From Rhynchopus sp. YZ270_cl-10 (taxonomy: Eukaryota > Euglenozoa > Diplonemea > Diplonemida > Diplonemidae): 64,000 bases of DNA. The position numbers were made by a program, and so were the translations under genes. Shown piece after piece: positions 32,489 to 43,900 of the stretch (position 1 is its first letter; each line of letters opens with the position of its first letter). The DNA lies in the NCBI GenBank assembly GCA_964035575.1, contig OZ037863.1:846001-910000 (forward strand), in the 5' to 3' direction. The notes under the pieces are model-generated. The model was not told where the DNA came from. It did no database searches and saw nothing but the letters and a program-made list of their open reading frames with translations.

Positions 32489-32882
32489 GAAAATCCCACG
32501 AGGTAGCTAAGCAGCTAAGGCTTAGACTTACTGACCGCACATTGCTTCCTATTTGTTTTTTTTTTGTTTTTTTAAATATGTGTGCACATGAGGACACATC
32601 CATCCTACAATTTTTACTGTCTCATATATCTTGTCACGGATCTGCATTCATTTTGTAACGCAGCACCCCTCCCCTTTTACGGTTTGTCAGTACCTTATGG
32701 GGGTCTCCATTTTTTCCCATTCCCCCCCTTTTTTTTTCACCGCCTTTCTTTCAAAACGAGGATGAGGAAATTCCCTAAAACATTTTCATTTTTCTTTGGT
32801 AGCTAAAGTACACCCAAGAGGGGGGTTTTTTTTTAAATAATGTACTGGAGGGCACCGATCCAGATTTTCTTTTCTTTTTCTT

Positions 32883-32966
32883 CGGGGGGGTTCGATATCC
32901 CGCGGAGTGTCAGTGCCTGCCTAGCAGATGTGTTTGCACTCTATCTCGACTTCACTATTTTTTTTT
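32883..32966 (+). repeat. Dispersed repeat with GGGTTCGATATCCCGCGGAG
   Basis: Shares GGTTCGATA.CCCGCGGAGTG, TCAGTG and a later TTTGCACTNTN..CTTCACT.TTTTTTTT block with 63298..63402. Confidence 0.6.
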
Positions 32967-34199
32967 CCATAAAACAAAATCAATGAAGTGGAGATAATGA
33001 CATTCTGGCTTTTCTCGTGGAGCCGAAGAAGCGAGGAAAAGTCCCCAAAGAATAGAAAATAAAGGAAGAAACTGGTCTCTTAGTGTTATTACCAATTAAG
33101 AAATGCCTCAAATTGGGCTGGCCTATCTGCATAGAAAAAAAAAAATTGCGGAGGAAGAAGAAAAAAGTTAAAAAGCGATTTCTTTCTTTCTCTCGGGGTT
33201 GAAAATATTCTGTTTATTTGCAAAAAAAAAAAATCACTTATTTCCCTTCACGTCCTGCTTTTCTACAGTTTCATTGCGGTAGAATTTTTTTTTTCTCTTT
33301 GGTGCTGCCTTTTTTCTTTATTGCTTAGGGTAGCAAAGATCTCTATACGCTAGTCCGTTCCCCCATCCCCCACACCCCTTCTTCCCCTCAAATATACCGT
33401 TTTCGGTATTTCGTGCGAAACAATCTCCCACACACACCACTCATTTTTTTCTTCAAGATGATTAACAGTGAGGCTTAGGTTCATTTTTTTTTACAAACCT
33501 TTCTCTATTTTTGAACGAATATTTTTTTTTTCCCTATAAAAAATCCCCAACAAGCCATTTACTAGGCACCCCTTTGCACCACACAGAGTAATCTTTTAAA
33601 TTAAATAAGCGTCATTTGTCTATTTTTTCAACTTCTCTTTTTTTACAAAAATTTTTTCCCAATCAAACAATTTCATACGATTCTCCGAACTTTGCCATAT
33701 TTTTTTTTAGATATTTTCATATTTATTTTATATTCCACAGATTTGAAGAAACCAAGCGATTCAATATTCTAATAAACGTGGACATATTTGTTGTTTTATT
33801 TTGATATAAATTTTGTAATTGCTTCTTCGCTCATTGTGAAGTAGCATTTTTTGTTTGAGAGATATCCAATGCGTGTCTGTCTTCATGTTGTGCGTACGCC
33901 AGTTTTTAACCGGCGCTATTGAGGGGAGCTCTGTGCACATACCCTCGATCGCCAGGAAAAGGAAGCTAACACATAACAAGACAGAGTTGCGTTTTCTTTT
34001 TCTTTTTTTTTTTTTAAACAGAGATGACCGAGTACGAGAGGCTTGGTTTCATCACTACCAACTTAAAAAAAAAAAAGAAAATGCTTTCCTCGGGAACTGT
34101 CTTGTCAAATGACACAAGAATTTCCCCCCTGCACCCCCCCTGGTATGTATCAAAAGATAAAATACGGTATATAAAAAAAAAAAATTAGCAAAGAATACC

Positions 34200-34880
34200 C
34201 ACGTTTTCCTTTACATCCTCACAGTTTTAGTTTTTTTTTTTTGTTTTTTTTGTTTTTGTTCTCTAGATGCGCATGCCCGCGAGGCCCATTCATCTTTCTT
34301 CTTCTTCCTTTTTTTTTTTTTTTTTTTTCCAAATTTTTTTTTCCTCTTTTCCTCTTCGCCACAAAAAAAAACACGGGTTAGGAAAGATCTTTTGTCTTTT
34401 TTTGTCTTTTTTCGAGAGAAAAAAAAAAAAATCAAGATTTTCAGGATTTTTGTCTTTTTTTTTCAGGATCTCTCGAGATCTTTGAGATCTTTGAAAAATC
34501 CTGAAAAAAAAAGGAAAAAAAGGAAAAAAAGAGAAAAAAAGATGAAAAAGATCTTGAAAATCTTTTTTTTTTTTCAAAAAAAAGATAAAAAAGATTTTTG
34601 GGATTTTGAAAAATCTTTTTGGGAAAAAAAAAAAAAAGATTTTGAAAATCTTTTTTTTTTTTTTCAAAGATTTCTCAAGATCTCGAGATTTTTCATGAAA
34701 TTTCATGGATTTTTCCAGGATTTTTCAGGATTTTTTCAGGATTTTCCCAGGATTTTCAAATCTTTTCTCTTTTTTTTTTTCTCCCAAAAATCTTTTTTTT
34801 TTTTTTTTTTTCGGGAGAAGAGGATTTTTTTTCTCGAAAAAAAAAAAAAAAAAAAAGATCTTTCCCGACCCGTGAAAAAA
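34200..34880. repeat. A/T-rich low-complexity block
   Basis: Runs of A and T broken by GATCTT, GATTTT and CAGGATTTTT words; open frames across it are compositional artefacts (Lys/Phe only). Confidence 0.8.
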
Positions 34881-35126
34881 AAAGGACACACATTTTGTAT
34901 TTCAAGGAAACTTTTCTAACCACCATAGGGCCCTCCCTTGCGAGCTCTGAGCCATTCATGCGTTACTGCTTTGAATCAACTTCTTTTCTTTTTTTTTTGT
35001 TGTTCCTCACCCCCACAACAAAGGGCTATGTTCTGCGCAAGCATTACCCTCGCATGGCATCCACAACACCTTTTTTTTTAACTTCTTCATCTTCACCATA
35101 TTTTCACAGGAGCATCGATCTATAAT

Positions 35127-36452
35127 ATGGTGAAACCATTGTCGAAGGTGATCTGTGCGTTGCAGCCTTCACCGCCGTGTTGTCCTTCGATTTCTGTTGC
35201 ACCGCTTCCGACGCAGGTTTTTGCAGGTATCAGAGAAAAGCTAGGTTTGAATGAACTGAAGAGGGATGAAATTCAACGCCATCACCGTGTATTGTTGCGG
35301 TCGCAGCTCCAGGCGAACCATTTGCTGACGTATGGGGAAATCGACGGTGCCAACACTTTAGTGAATTCAACAATCCTGGAGGGTATTAAAGGGCTCCCTG
35401 CTAGCATCGTGGCACCACCGCCTCAACGAGACGCACGAATTTCTCAGATTCTGCAGAAGACCATTGCGCTGCTCGCACAGCTTCACTTTTTCCGGCACAG
35501 CTCTGCCACCCTCATCTCGAAGGCAGAGGTGTGCGCGGTGCTGCCTGACATTCACATTGAGGACAATGAATACCTTATCGGGAGCATCTGGTTTGTGGAG
35601 GAGCTTTCTGGGTATGGGTTGAGAAGGGCGACGATGAGAGATGCACGGTCTGTCGCGTTGGCGAGGGATTTGTGCGCGAAATTCCTTGAGCTTCTGATGG
35701 AGTTTAACTTCAGAAACGACGCGCTTCGCCGCAGCTATGACTCCGTTAAATGGAATGTCCGTCGTCTCAACGAATTGCTCTACGAGCTTTCCACGACAAG
35801 CTCTGCCGACTCCGTGCAGTATGCGGACATCGGCTCCTCATCATTGTACACCACTGACTGCATCAATGTCAATGAAATCCAAGAAATCCAAGCCCGCATC
35901 GAAACCTTCGACAAAACACGTGAATTGGTCCTGCAAGCTGCCCGCGGAAAGGCGCAAAAGCTTGCAAAGCATTCGATCTTCTCAATGCAGCGTGGAGACT
36001 ACGACAAGGCCACGACGCAGCTCAACGAAGCCATCTCCATTGCGCAGGACACCTTTCATGAGCACATCGGGGAGGGGCCTGATGCGAAGAACCCGGCCCT
36101 CCGTTCTGGTGCCTTTGGCGACTGCATGGAAGAGATTGCTGAAGCAAAGATCTTCCTGAGCTGGCTGCAGACGGGGAGTGTTGCAGACCCTGCGAGTGTG
36201 CCCTTGCTGACGGAGGATGAATACCTGGGGGGGCTGATTGACTTTACAGGAGAAGTTGGCAGGTTCGCAGTCGCTGCCGCCACGAAGCGTGACACCGCTG
36301 AAGTTGAACGTTGCTTCTCTGTTGCGCTTGCAGTTACCGAGCAAGTCGCCCTCCTCCCCACAGACGGAAGACTCGGCAAGAAGCTCGACGCCCTCAAATC
36401 CAACACAAAGAAGATTGAACAGCTGCTCTTCGATCTCTCCAAGAGAGGGTAA
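35127..36452 (+). CDS. Translin-TRAX fusion (single-chain C3PO)
   Basis: 441 residues, ATG 35127 (17 nt after a CTTCACCATATTTTCACAG acceptor-like site) to TAA 36452. Two translin-fold domains follow each other. Domain 1 (about 30-222) matches translin: DNEYLIGSIWFVEELS, and NDALRRSYDSVKWNVRRLNE against the family NDSLRKRYDGLKYDVKK. Domain 2 (about 245-440) matches TRAX: FDKTRELVL, EEIAEAKIF and DEYLGGLIDFTGEVGR. It alone carries the acidic set expected for TRAX catalysis, E336-x-x-E339 and D372-x-x-x-E376; domain 1 lacks the Glu pair. In animals and fungi translin and TRAX are separate proteins that form the hetero-octameric C3PO nuclease, which clears passenger strands and pre-tRNA 5' leaders. 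Here both subunits are one continuous open frame with a linker of about 20-25 residues and no intron. Confidence 0.85.
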   Translation: MVKPLSKVICALQPSPPCCPSISVAPLPTQVFAGIREKLGLNELKRDEIQRHHRVLLRSQLQANHLLTYGEIDGANTLVNSTILEGIKGLPASIVAPPPQRDARISQILQKTIALLAQLHFFRHSSATLISKAEVCAVLPDIHIEDNEYLIGSIWFVEELSGYGLRRATMRDARSVALARDLCAKFLELLMEFNFRNDALRRSYDSVKWNVRRLNELLYELSTTSSADSVQYADIGSSSLYTTDCINVNEIQEIQARIETFDKTRELVLQAARGKAQKLAKHSIFSMQRGDYDKATTQLNEAISIAQDTFHEHIGEGPDAKNPALRSGAFGDCMEEIAEAKIFLSWLQTGSVADPASVPLLTEDEYLGGLIDFTGEVGRFAVAAATKRDTAEVERCFSVALAVTEQVALLPTDGRLGKKLDALKSNTKKIEQLLFDLSKRG

Positions 36453-37008
36453 GAGCGAGGAGGAAAAATGATTGGGAAAAAAAGAAAAGGAAAAAAAAAA
36501 GACTGAGAGAGGGTCGGACCAACGTAGAGCGTATTTTTGAACAAATTTTTGTTGAGATGGGTGTGATCATTCATCCTTTTGTGGAAAACCTCCTTCTTTT
36601 CGATTTAAAATAATATCTTTAACATTTTCTTTGGCAAAAGGCTGGGGTACATCTTGCAATCTTTTTTAAATGCCAAATTACTGGCCGCGTATATACTACG
36701 GTAGCAAAGAAACGGTTGTTGCCTCAAATGTGGCCTGAGTGTTCACCATAATAAAAAAATGACAGGTAATACGTGTGCACGCGTGATATGTACGTGGCCG
36801 GTATTGGCAGCAGGAAATAGCGACTGAAATAACGACCGATGGTGCGTGAGCTTTGTTCAGTTCTCAAGATCCACGTGGGGGAGGATTTTCGTCATAGGGG
36901 GACGAGGTTGGGCTTTTTTGGTGGATGAATGGTGGAAGCGTGCAATGCAACAAACGGTCGAGATCTGATCAAGAGGAACGGATATATTTCCCTTTTACTT
37001 ACCTAGCA
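36453..37008. other. Spacer downstream of translin-TRAX gene
   Basis: Unique-looking sequence, no gene or repeat recognised. Confidence 0.5.
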
Positions 37009-37439
37009 CATGGATGTCCAAAGTACTTGAAGTATATCAAGTACTTGATCCCCAAAAAAACCCAATACTTGATACTTCAAGTACTTGACACCCTATTTTT
37101 TTTTCTAGTACTTTTTTACTTGTTCTCCCTCTGTCAAGTACTTTTTTCACAAAAAAAACATCAAGTACTTGATCAAGTACAAAAAAAAAGTGGGTACTTG
37201 ATCAAGTACTTGACGTTTTTTTTTGGGAAAACAAGTACTTGACAGACGCTGCCAGAGGGTAAAAAAGTAAAAAAGTACGAGAAAAAAAAATAGGGTATCA
37301 AGTACTTGATTTATGTCAAGTACTTGATCAATCTTCAAGTACTTGACTGTCATTTTGAGAGGAAAAAAAAGGGGGGTCAAGTACTTCAAGTACCATAAAA
37401 AATCCGAAAAAAGTACTTCAAGTACTTTGGACATCCATG
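37009..37439. mobile_element. 431-bp MITE built from TCAAGTACTTGA palindromes, 6-bp target duplication
   Basis: Inverted ends CATGGATGTCCAAAGTACTT / AAGTACTTTGGACATCCATG, flanked by CTAGCA at 37003..37008 and 37440..37445. More than ten copies of AAGTACTT or TCAAGTACTTGA lie inside, so the whole element folds on itself. Confidence 0.85.
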
Positions 37440-38255
37440 CTAGCAGAGTTACCATTTTTTTTTTTTTTGCGAGGTGACTAAGCACTTAGAAACAGATACG
37501 CCAGTCCATGAATGCCAGAACATCAATCAAACTTTTCATTCAAAAGACTTTTTCCTTTTTTTATTTTTTGAAACAAAACACCGATGAAGGCGAACCTGCT
37601 GTTATCCAGTGAACGGGTTCCACGAAACAAAAAGTATTCATGTCTCGCTTCAGTGAACGCGGGGATTTTTGTCTCGCGTACTAATTACGTTGAGAATAAC
37701 CACGAACAAAGTGTGCTGCAACATTTTTTGCGAAGAGGATATACCCGTACACCAAATATCCATTTTCACCTTTTTTTCCTTTTTTTACCTTTTTTTACGG
37801 TCAGCCCGGATAATACCGCTACATACTTGGGGAAAGATGTACAGGCTGTACCCCGAATAACTTTTGTGTACCTTCAGCAACACAAAAAGCGCAAAAATAA
37901 GATACACTCATTTTTCTAAGCTTAGCCTGACATGTGGCAAACAAGAAAACATTGCAACAAGTTGGCGACTATTAAATATCACCAACATGCACCTTTGTTC
38001 ATCCAAGATAAAAAAAACAAAAGAAACAAACAGATGTAAGCAATCAAGACAGCGCTTCTGCATAACAAATGATAGAGTCGATGTCGATAGCTAACTTTTA
38101 TTTTTTACTTCGTGCCTGATAGACAAGCAATGGCGAGTATGGGCAGCCAACCCATTCCGACCAAGGGCAAGCTTGGGCGATGAACCCATTAAGACCCACA
38201 GGGCGAGCCGGGATATATACCCGAGCCGACCCTGCCCCCAACCCCCAACCCCCTG

Positions 38256-38300
38256 CCGAGCCGAGCCGAGCCGAGCGAGTGTGCCGAGCCGAGCCGAGCA
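38256..38300. repeat. CCGAG microsatellite
   Basis: Imperfect (CCGAG)n, GC-rich island in an A/T-rich spacer. Confidence 0.8.
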
Positions 38301-38837
38301 GAAAAGACTTGATCAACCAGAGTTACAAAGTTTCTTCATAAAAAAAGCTAAAAAAATGGTTGAAGATTAAAATCTACTAACAACCTGCAAACCACCTGTG
38401 TCACTATTATGCTGACTATCGACCCACGTGGCGAGTCAGTAGTGGCGTTATATTTGACCTTTTTTTAACAAAGTACCCTGCTATATGCAGAGTAACTGCC
38501 TTGGATGAGGTGAGCTACGATCATCCGAAAATATAAAACAAGTTTTTTTTGAACATGATCCACTTTTATTTTTGCAATTTTGATTTTTTCATTCTTTTAC
38601 AATGTAGGTTTCGAAAACTGTCTGGGCCTTGAGCGACAGCGGAACACTAACTACAAGTCCACAGAGGGTCATGCACTGATGAAGTCCACCTCTGTTTACA
38701 ACTAATGTATGCGTTTAGGACTGAAACATGGACTTGTGGTACAGATGTACCACCCTACAAAAACTTTTGAATATGCATATTTACAAAAAAACAAAAACAA
38801 AACAAAAAGGATCCAAAAATACAACAAAAAAGATTGA

Positions 38838-38925
38838 TGAATAACCAATGTTCAAAACATTAAGTAATCTAATCAGACTAAGCACTTGCCGGCTTAGGAT
38901 CATCTTATAAACTTTTCTTTTCTTT
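38838..38925 (+). repeat. Hairpin repeat with 40-bp upstream arm, copy 1
   Basis: GAATAACCAATGTTCAAAAC, ATTAAGTAATCTAATCAGAC then CTAAGC-ACTTGCCG-GCTTAGGATCATCTTATAAAC. Identical upstream arm to copy 2 at 39273; only the loop differs. Confidence 0.8.
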
Positions 38926-39245
38926 TGTTATGCTTACACTAGGTATAGCACTCGCAAAGTCGTTCTTATTATTGCAAAATGGTCAAGCCATCTTGCACCG
39001 AATGGAGCCTTTTCCCCTAACCTTCAACAATGGCACATTGCGAGCACACAAGAAACCCCACCCTTTCCCCCCTTTCTCTTTAGCAATCCAACAATCAACT
39101 AACACCGAAGTAGCACTACTCAAGTGCCATAGATGTCTTGCAATGCGGATGGGTATATATTATGGCTTCTTCGGATCCCTCATGTAGTGCGACCACATGA
39201 CCAAATATACACAGATTTAGGGCGACCTCTGTGCCCCCACATTTC

Positions 39246-39355
39246 AAGGTGACTAAGCACGAGAGGCTAACGAGAGAATAACCAATGTTCAAAACATTAA
39301 GTAATCTAATCAGACTAAGCACGAGAGGCTTAGGGTCATCTTATAAACTTTTCTT
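39246..39355 (+). repeat. Hairpin repeat, truncated copy followed by copy 2
   Basis: A truncated AAGGTGACTAAGCACGAGAG (39246..39268) abuts a full unit (39273..39355) with the same 40-bp upstream arm as 38838 but the loop ACGAGAG. It ends about 95 bp before the ATG at 39448. Confidence 0.8.
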
Positions 39356-39447
39356 TCTTCCTTCTGGCGTAACACTTTGCGGAGCCTTTTCTTTGTTGTT
39401 CCTGACCCCACAACACAACAACCCACCATGAAGAGATAGACCTAACA

Positions 39448-40362
39448 ATGGAATTGGTTGTGCAGGGCTTCGGAAAGGAGTACGTGATTGAGGTGGGTGA
39501 GGATGACACAATAGCGACGATGCGGCAGAAGGTGGCGTCTGCATCGGGGTTGCGCGAAGACAGCTTTCGTATGGGTTTTGGAGGGAAGGACGAAGGAGAG
39601 GACATCACACAACTTAGTGCTGGGGACATAGTCGTGTTGGAGAAGACACCGAAATACGAAGCCATAGCAGCACTTCATGCATTGGGTGAGACGGACGTCA
39701 CAGCAGAAACGTTGAAGAACGTGAGGGATCCGAAGGTGGCTAGCTTGCTCCTGCAGGCAGAAGTTGCGACTGAGATTCCAGATTACTTCTTCGCACATAG
39801 CGCACTCACACGCATTTGTTTCGGTTGTGTGTCCGATGTGGATGACAACTGTGACACCACACTGCACCTGCCTGCATTGCCCTGTGTCACCGAAATTGGG
39901 GACACTTTCTTCTCCGGTTGCAGGGGATTGTCGACAGCTGACCTCACCGGCCTGCGAGCAGTCACCACGATTAACAATTCGTTTTTCTTCAGGTGCACAA
40001 TGTTGTCGACCGTCGACTTCTCCAGCCTGCAAGCCGTCACCACGATTGGTGACTGGTTCCTCTGCCAGTGCACGACGTTATCAACTTTGGATCTCACCGG
40101 CCTGCAAGCCGTCACCACGATTGGTGACTGGTTCCTCGGCGGGTGCACAGGGTTGTCGACCGTCGACCTTTCCAGCCTGCTAGCTGTCACCGTAATTGGT
40201 AAAGGGTTCCTCTCCTCATGCACGGCGTTGTCGACAGTCGACGTGTCCGGCTTGCAAGCTGTCACCACGATTGGTGACAACTTTCTGCACAGGTGTCCAG
40301 CATTGCAGACGGTACATGGAAAGGACAAATGCAGCAATGCTGTACGCATGTCCTGCTGCTAG
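39448..40362 (+). CDS. Ubiquitin-like/BspA-type leucine-rich-repeat protein
   Basis: 304 residues, ATG 39448 to TAG 40362. Residues 1-67 have a ubiquitin-like beta-grasp pattern (two strands, helix, GDIVVLEK strand). Residues 85-120 are a short helical linker. From about 140 there are six 25-residue repeats of the form AVTTIGDWFLCQCTTLSTLD + LTGL, the BspA (LRR_5) type with two Cys per repeat. The central repeats are nearly identical at DNA level (75-bp period, 39960-40290), so they were amplified recently. No signal peptide or membrane anchor is seen, so a cytoplasmic adaptor is likelier than the usual surface role of BspA repeats. Partner unknown. The C-terminus ends in Cys-Cys. Confidence 0.7.
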   Translation: MELVVQGFGKEYVIEVGEDDTIATMRQKVASASGLREDSFRMGFGGKDEGEDITQLSAGDIVVLEKTPKYEAIAALHALGETDVTAETLKNVRDPKVASLLLQAEVATEIPDYFFAHSALTRICFGCVSDVDDNCDTTLHLPALPCVTEIGDTFFSGCRGLSTADLTGLRAVTTINNSFFFRCTMLSTVDFSSLQAVTTIGDWFLCQCTTLSTLDLTGLQAVTTIGDWFLGGCTGLSTVDLSSLLAVTVIGKGFLSSCTALSTVDVSGLQAVTTIGDNFLHRCPALQTVHGKDKCSNAVRMSCC

Positions 40363-40936
40363 TACTCCTTCACCAAACCAAGCAGTGTGTGGACAGGTCC
40401 GACGCTTCGCTAAGGAAGGAGTACAACACTACCATTCAACGATTTAACAAAATCATTGAATTGACTGCTAAACACTGGGCCATCGGGTGCAGTGGCCGCC
40501 TCAGAGACCCTTGTCGTCGACACCCCAACGTTCCCTTTGCCGAAAATTTCGGCAGCCCACTTCCATAACCTCTTCGCCAAGATCTTGCCAATCAAACGTC
40601 GTACATATACCCGACTAATTCCCCCCTTTCCTACCCCCCTCCCCACTTTTGCCCCCCTCGCGATAGCTGATTAAAAAAACTTCCTCCCCGTTTCTTCCTT
40701 TTGGCTATTTGTCTTCACATAGGCTAGATTCGGACCTGTTTTCAGGCCTACAGTGGACAGCCGGTAGAGTACTAGACTTCGTTCAACAGCCTTGGCCCAA
40801 GGCGGATCTCAGTGTTGTCAGGAAGTCCCTTATTAAAGGCGACCGATATCATCTCCCACGATTTACATATTACCCCGCCTCCACAGCAACACACACACCC
40901 CATCTTCCCCCTCCCCCACCCTCCACCCCCCTTATC
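40363..40936. other. Spacer and possible 5' exon region of the Trm3-like gene
   Basis: GC-richer segment 40490-40610 looks exon-like (open as AASETLVVDTPTFPLPKISA) after an acceptor-like GGGTGCAG, but no ATG occurs between 40363 and 40700. A second acceptor, TTGTCTTCACATAG, ends at 40722, and the frame of the next gene is open from there. I could not join the two pieces in phase. Confidence 0.35.
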
Positions 40937-43900
40937 ATGCTCCTCGCGGAGTTTGCAACGAACGTTCTCAGCAGAAGTGCCTTGGAGGCAGCAGAGAAGG
41001 GAGACTGCAATGCGGAGGGGCTTGGTGTGAAGTGCTGTCTTCTTGCGGATGTGGTGCGGAGCGCGGCTCTTGTTTGTGTTCCGTGCGCGCCTGGGACAGA
41101 AGAGGATGCTGCCGCCGCGACCAGCGTGACTGAAGACGAATGGTTTGCAATTTGGGGTGACGCAGCGCTGCCGGTTCTGCTTTCACGCAAGACCCCTTCT
41201 CATGCAAAGAGCCGGCTTTCTGGGGCAGCAGCAGAGTTTGCCGCAGTGCAGATGGGGTTAGGGAACACAGCCGCACTGCAGCGTCTTATGGACACCTTAG
41301 CTGTTGCGTCGCATCCACCCCAAGCGGTCAAGGCGCTGTTGGAAACGAAAGTGGTGCTACTGTGCAGGGTCGCGCAATACCCGGGTCTTCCAGAGACGTT
41401 TGTTGCAAGCCTGCTTGAGGAGTTGTTTGTGGTGGAGGATGAGGATTGGTTGGGCGGGCAGTTGCATGCGTTGAGAAGTGGTAGGGTTGAGGTGGTGTCA
41501 GCGTCTCCGGATGCGATGTGGGCGGCGCTGGAAAAGCGTGGAGGGGGTGCAGCAGGGTCTGCTGCGTGCGCGCTGCGTCTTTCGGAGATCTTTTCGTCGC
41601 AGCACCTTAGCGAAGGGTTTCTCCTCGAAAGCCTTTCACACCGCACCCGAGCGACCCGCCGCCTCACCGTCGAGCTCATGAAACAACGTTTCTCCGCAGA
41701 ACCTTGGTGGAACCCTTGGAGCGCCGCATTCACCGTCATCTCCGACGAACAACCCTGGCACCTTGTCCAACCTGCATGGCAAGACGCTGTCGACGGCGGA
41801 CTCCTCAACTCAACCATGCCTGCCATCTGGGGGAAGGCCCTCATCATGCGCGCTGCCTCCCATTCAGACCACCGTGTCGTCCGGCGTACAACCCAAGCAG
41901 TTCTTGCTGCAGCAGATGAGCTGGAGATGGAGACCGTCATTGCGGTGATTCCTGCTGCATTGTCGGCTGGGTCCGCCATAGAGAAAATATCGGAAAAACT
42001 GCTGCCACACCTCCTGCAAAGTTTGAAGGAGGAAGGTTCCTTGAGTAAGCCCGCAGCAGAAGCGTTGGGAGAAGCGCAATATAGTACTGACTCTGATTTG
42101 GTGTCAATCAGCCGCGCTCTGGCGGATCTCTCTGCAAGCTGGCGGGCCTCTGGAGCGTCGGCGGAATATCTCACTCCGCTTGCCATCGCCTCGCTTAAGG
42201 TGGCCTCAGAGGCCTTCAAAACCTCTGATGTTCATTCGATCTGCACAGTAGTCGCAAACTGTGGAACCGTTCCAAGCCACCTCTGCAACGCAGATTCGGT
42301 TCGGTCAACGTACCCCCACTGTGATACCTTTGTCTCGAAATGTTTGTCCACCATTTTCAGCGCCGAAAACAATGTCGCAACCATTAACTCCACCTTCACC
42401 TCATTTCTCTCCGCCGCCACGCAATGTGGTGTGGAGATGTCCCGGCTTTACTTTACATTTCATAGCATAGCGCCGAAGGTTTTTGCGGAGAAGGTAGTAA
42501 CGTTGGCAACGGTGCTGAGGGGGGATGCATTGTTGATTGAAGTGTTCAAAGCTTCGGCAGAAGCAAGCGAGGAGACGTGGTTTGGAGGAGGTAATGTGAA
42601 TTTTGCGTTGGGAGAAGGTGTGGCGGAATTTGACGTCTCGTGGGTGATGGAGAAGCACCTCGCAGAGGATCAGAAGGGTGATGTGCTCCGTGCGGTCGAG
42701 CTTTTCGTCGAATCTCTCAACCAACCCCGCAGCACCGCCGCAGGCTGGAAAGGAAGCCTTGAGGACACCCCGCTCCTCTCCTCAGCGATCACCGACACCA
42801 CCACCACCACCTCCTCTGAGAGAGGCCATCTCGTTTGCTCAGCAGTCCCCTCATGGGTTTGGACTGTTTTATCTCATTCATCCGCTCCTCAATATTCCAA
42901 GCTTCTGTCAACAATGCTCACCGGAACTTCATTTATGACACACAAACTTCGCGCCGTAAAGGCTATGCTATCAAAAGAGAACGCAAAAGAGGTGGCAAAA
43001 TGGCTAGTTGAAACGGTGTTGCCGTCGTTCAACGTTGTCTCTGGAGAGAAGAAGAAGAAGAAAAAGAAGGCAGGGGTGCCGAGAGGGATCAGCGAACTGA
43101 TGGAGGCAGTGGAGGGGTGTGTGTCCTCGGGGGTTGACGGCGAGGATGCGGAGGATATGCTGAAGAAGTGTTGGGATGTTCTTGCCAAACACCCGGTCAA
43201 ATTTGCGGGGAGTAGAACCGCGTACGGGGCCTTCTTCCGTTCTGTGGTGCAGCTTGGGGATGAGAAGGGGACTGCCCTGCTGTTCTCCTTCCCACGCCTC
43301 ATGGACGAAGTGATCTGCCAATCATCTATTGTCGCAGCACAGCTGACACATGCCGCGGTTTTCTGCATTGAGGATCCAGAATTGCTTGCAAAATTGGCGC
43401 TAAACTCTCCGGCACCAAAGGCGCAAGCGTTAGACCGTTCTCACCCTGCAGTAGTTATCGCGCAAAGACAGACCGAGACGAACCCAAGAAGGGTGGACGC
43501 AAACAGTCTTGCGACCGTAGTGTTGAGGCAAACCATTGAAGACACCGCGGAAGAAGGGAATGACGGGAGTGCGGTGCAGATTCGTAGAGTCAGACAGTGG
43601 TGGTTGCTTAGTGCGTTGCTTCCTCAAGGGAGCGGTGTTATCGCGAATGCGGTGGCAGCTGCTGCGGTTGATGGATTGAAAAATGCAAGAATCGTTCCAA
43701 AGACGAGAGTGCTCATTCAAAACGCGTGGGCACTGTGTTGTGCATTGCACCCTACCCAGCCGGCGTGTTTGAAGCATCTTATTCAAACCTTGAGTTCTTC
43801 TACTACTGAAACCCGGCTTGCAGTGTCCGCGATAATCGTTGCCGCTCATGTTTTGCTTTCGGGCGTGGAGATCCCAGAGGTGTTGCGCACAGAGCTGCTT

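Larger units (their letters stand above)
31115..35108. other. Gene-free low-complexity region
   Basis: About 4 kb of A/T and pyrimidine tracts. Holds a gamma module at 32423..32488, a GGGTTCGATATCCCGCGGAG repeat at 32885..32965, a decayed hairpin-repeat trace near 33465 and at 34200-34880 a striking GATCTT/AAAAA/TTTTTCAGG low-complexity block. No gene seen. Confidence 0.6.
37446..39447. other. Spacer with short repeats
   Basis: No gene supported. Contains a partial hairpin repeat (about 37473), a (CCGAG)n microsatellite (38256..38300), and two long direct copies of a hairpin-repeat unit at 38838..38925 and 39273..39355. Confidence 0.55.

Noticed and set aside
34200-34880. Long Lys/Phe-rich open frames on both strands
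   Set aside because: Pure low-complexity A/T sequence; no real protein features.
41200-42219. 339-codon minus-strand frame inside the Trm3-like gene
   Set aside because: Antisense shadow of a GC-rich, alanine-rich coding region.
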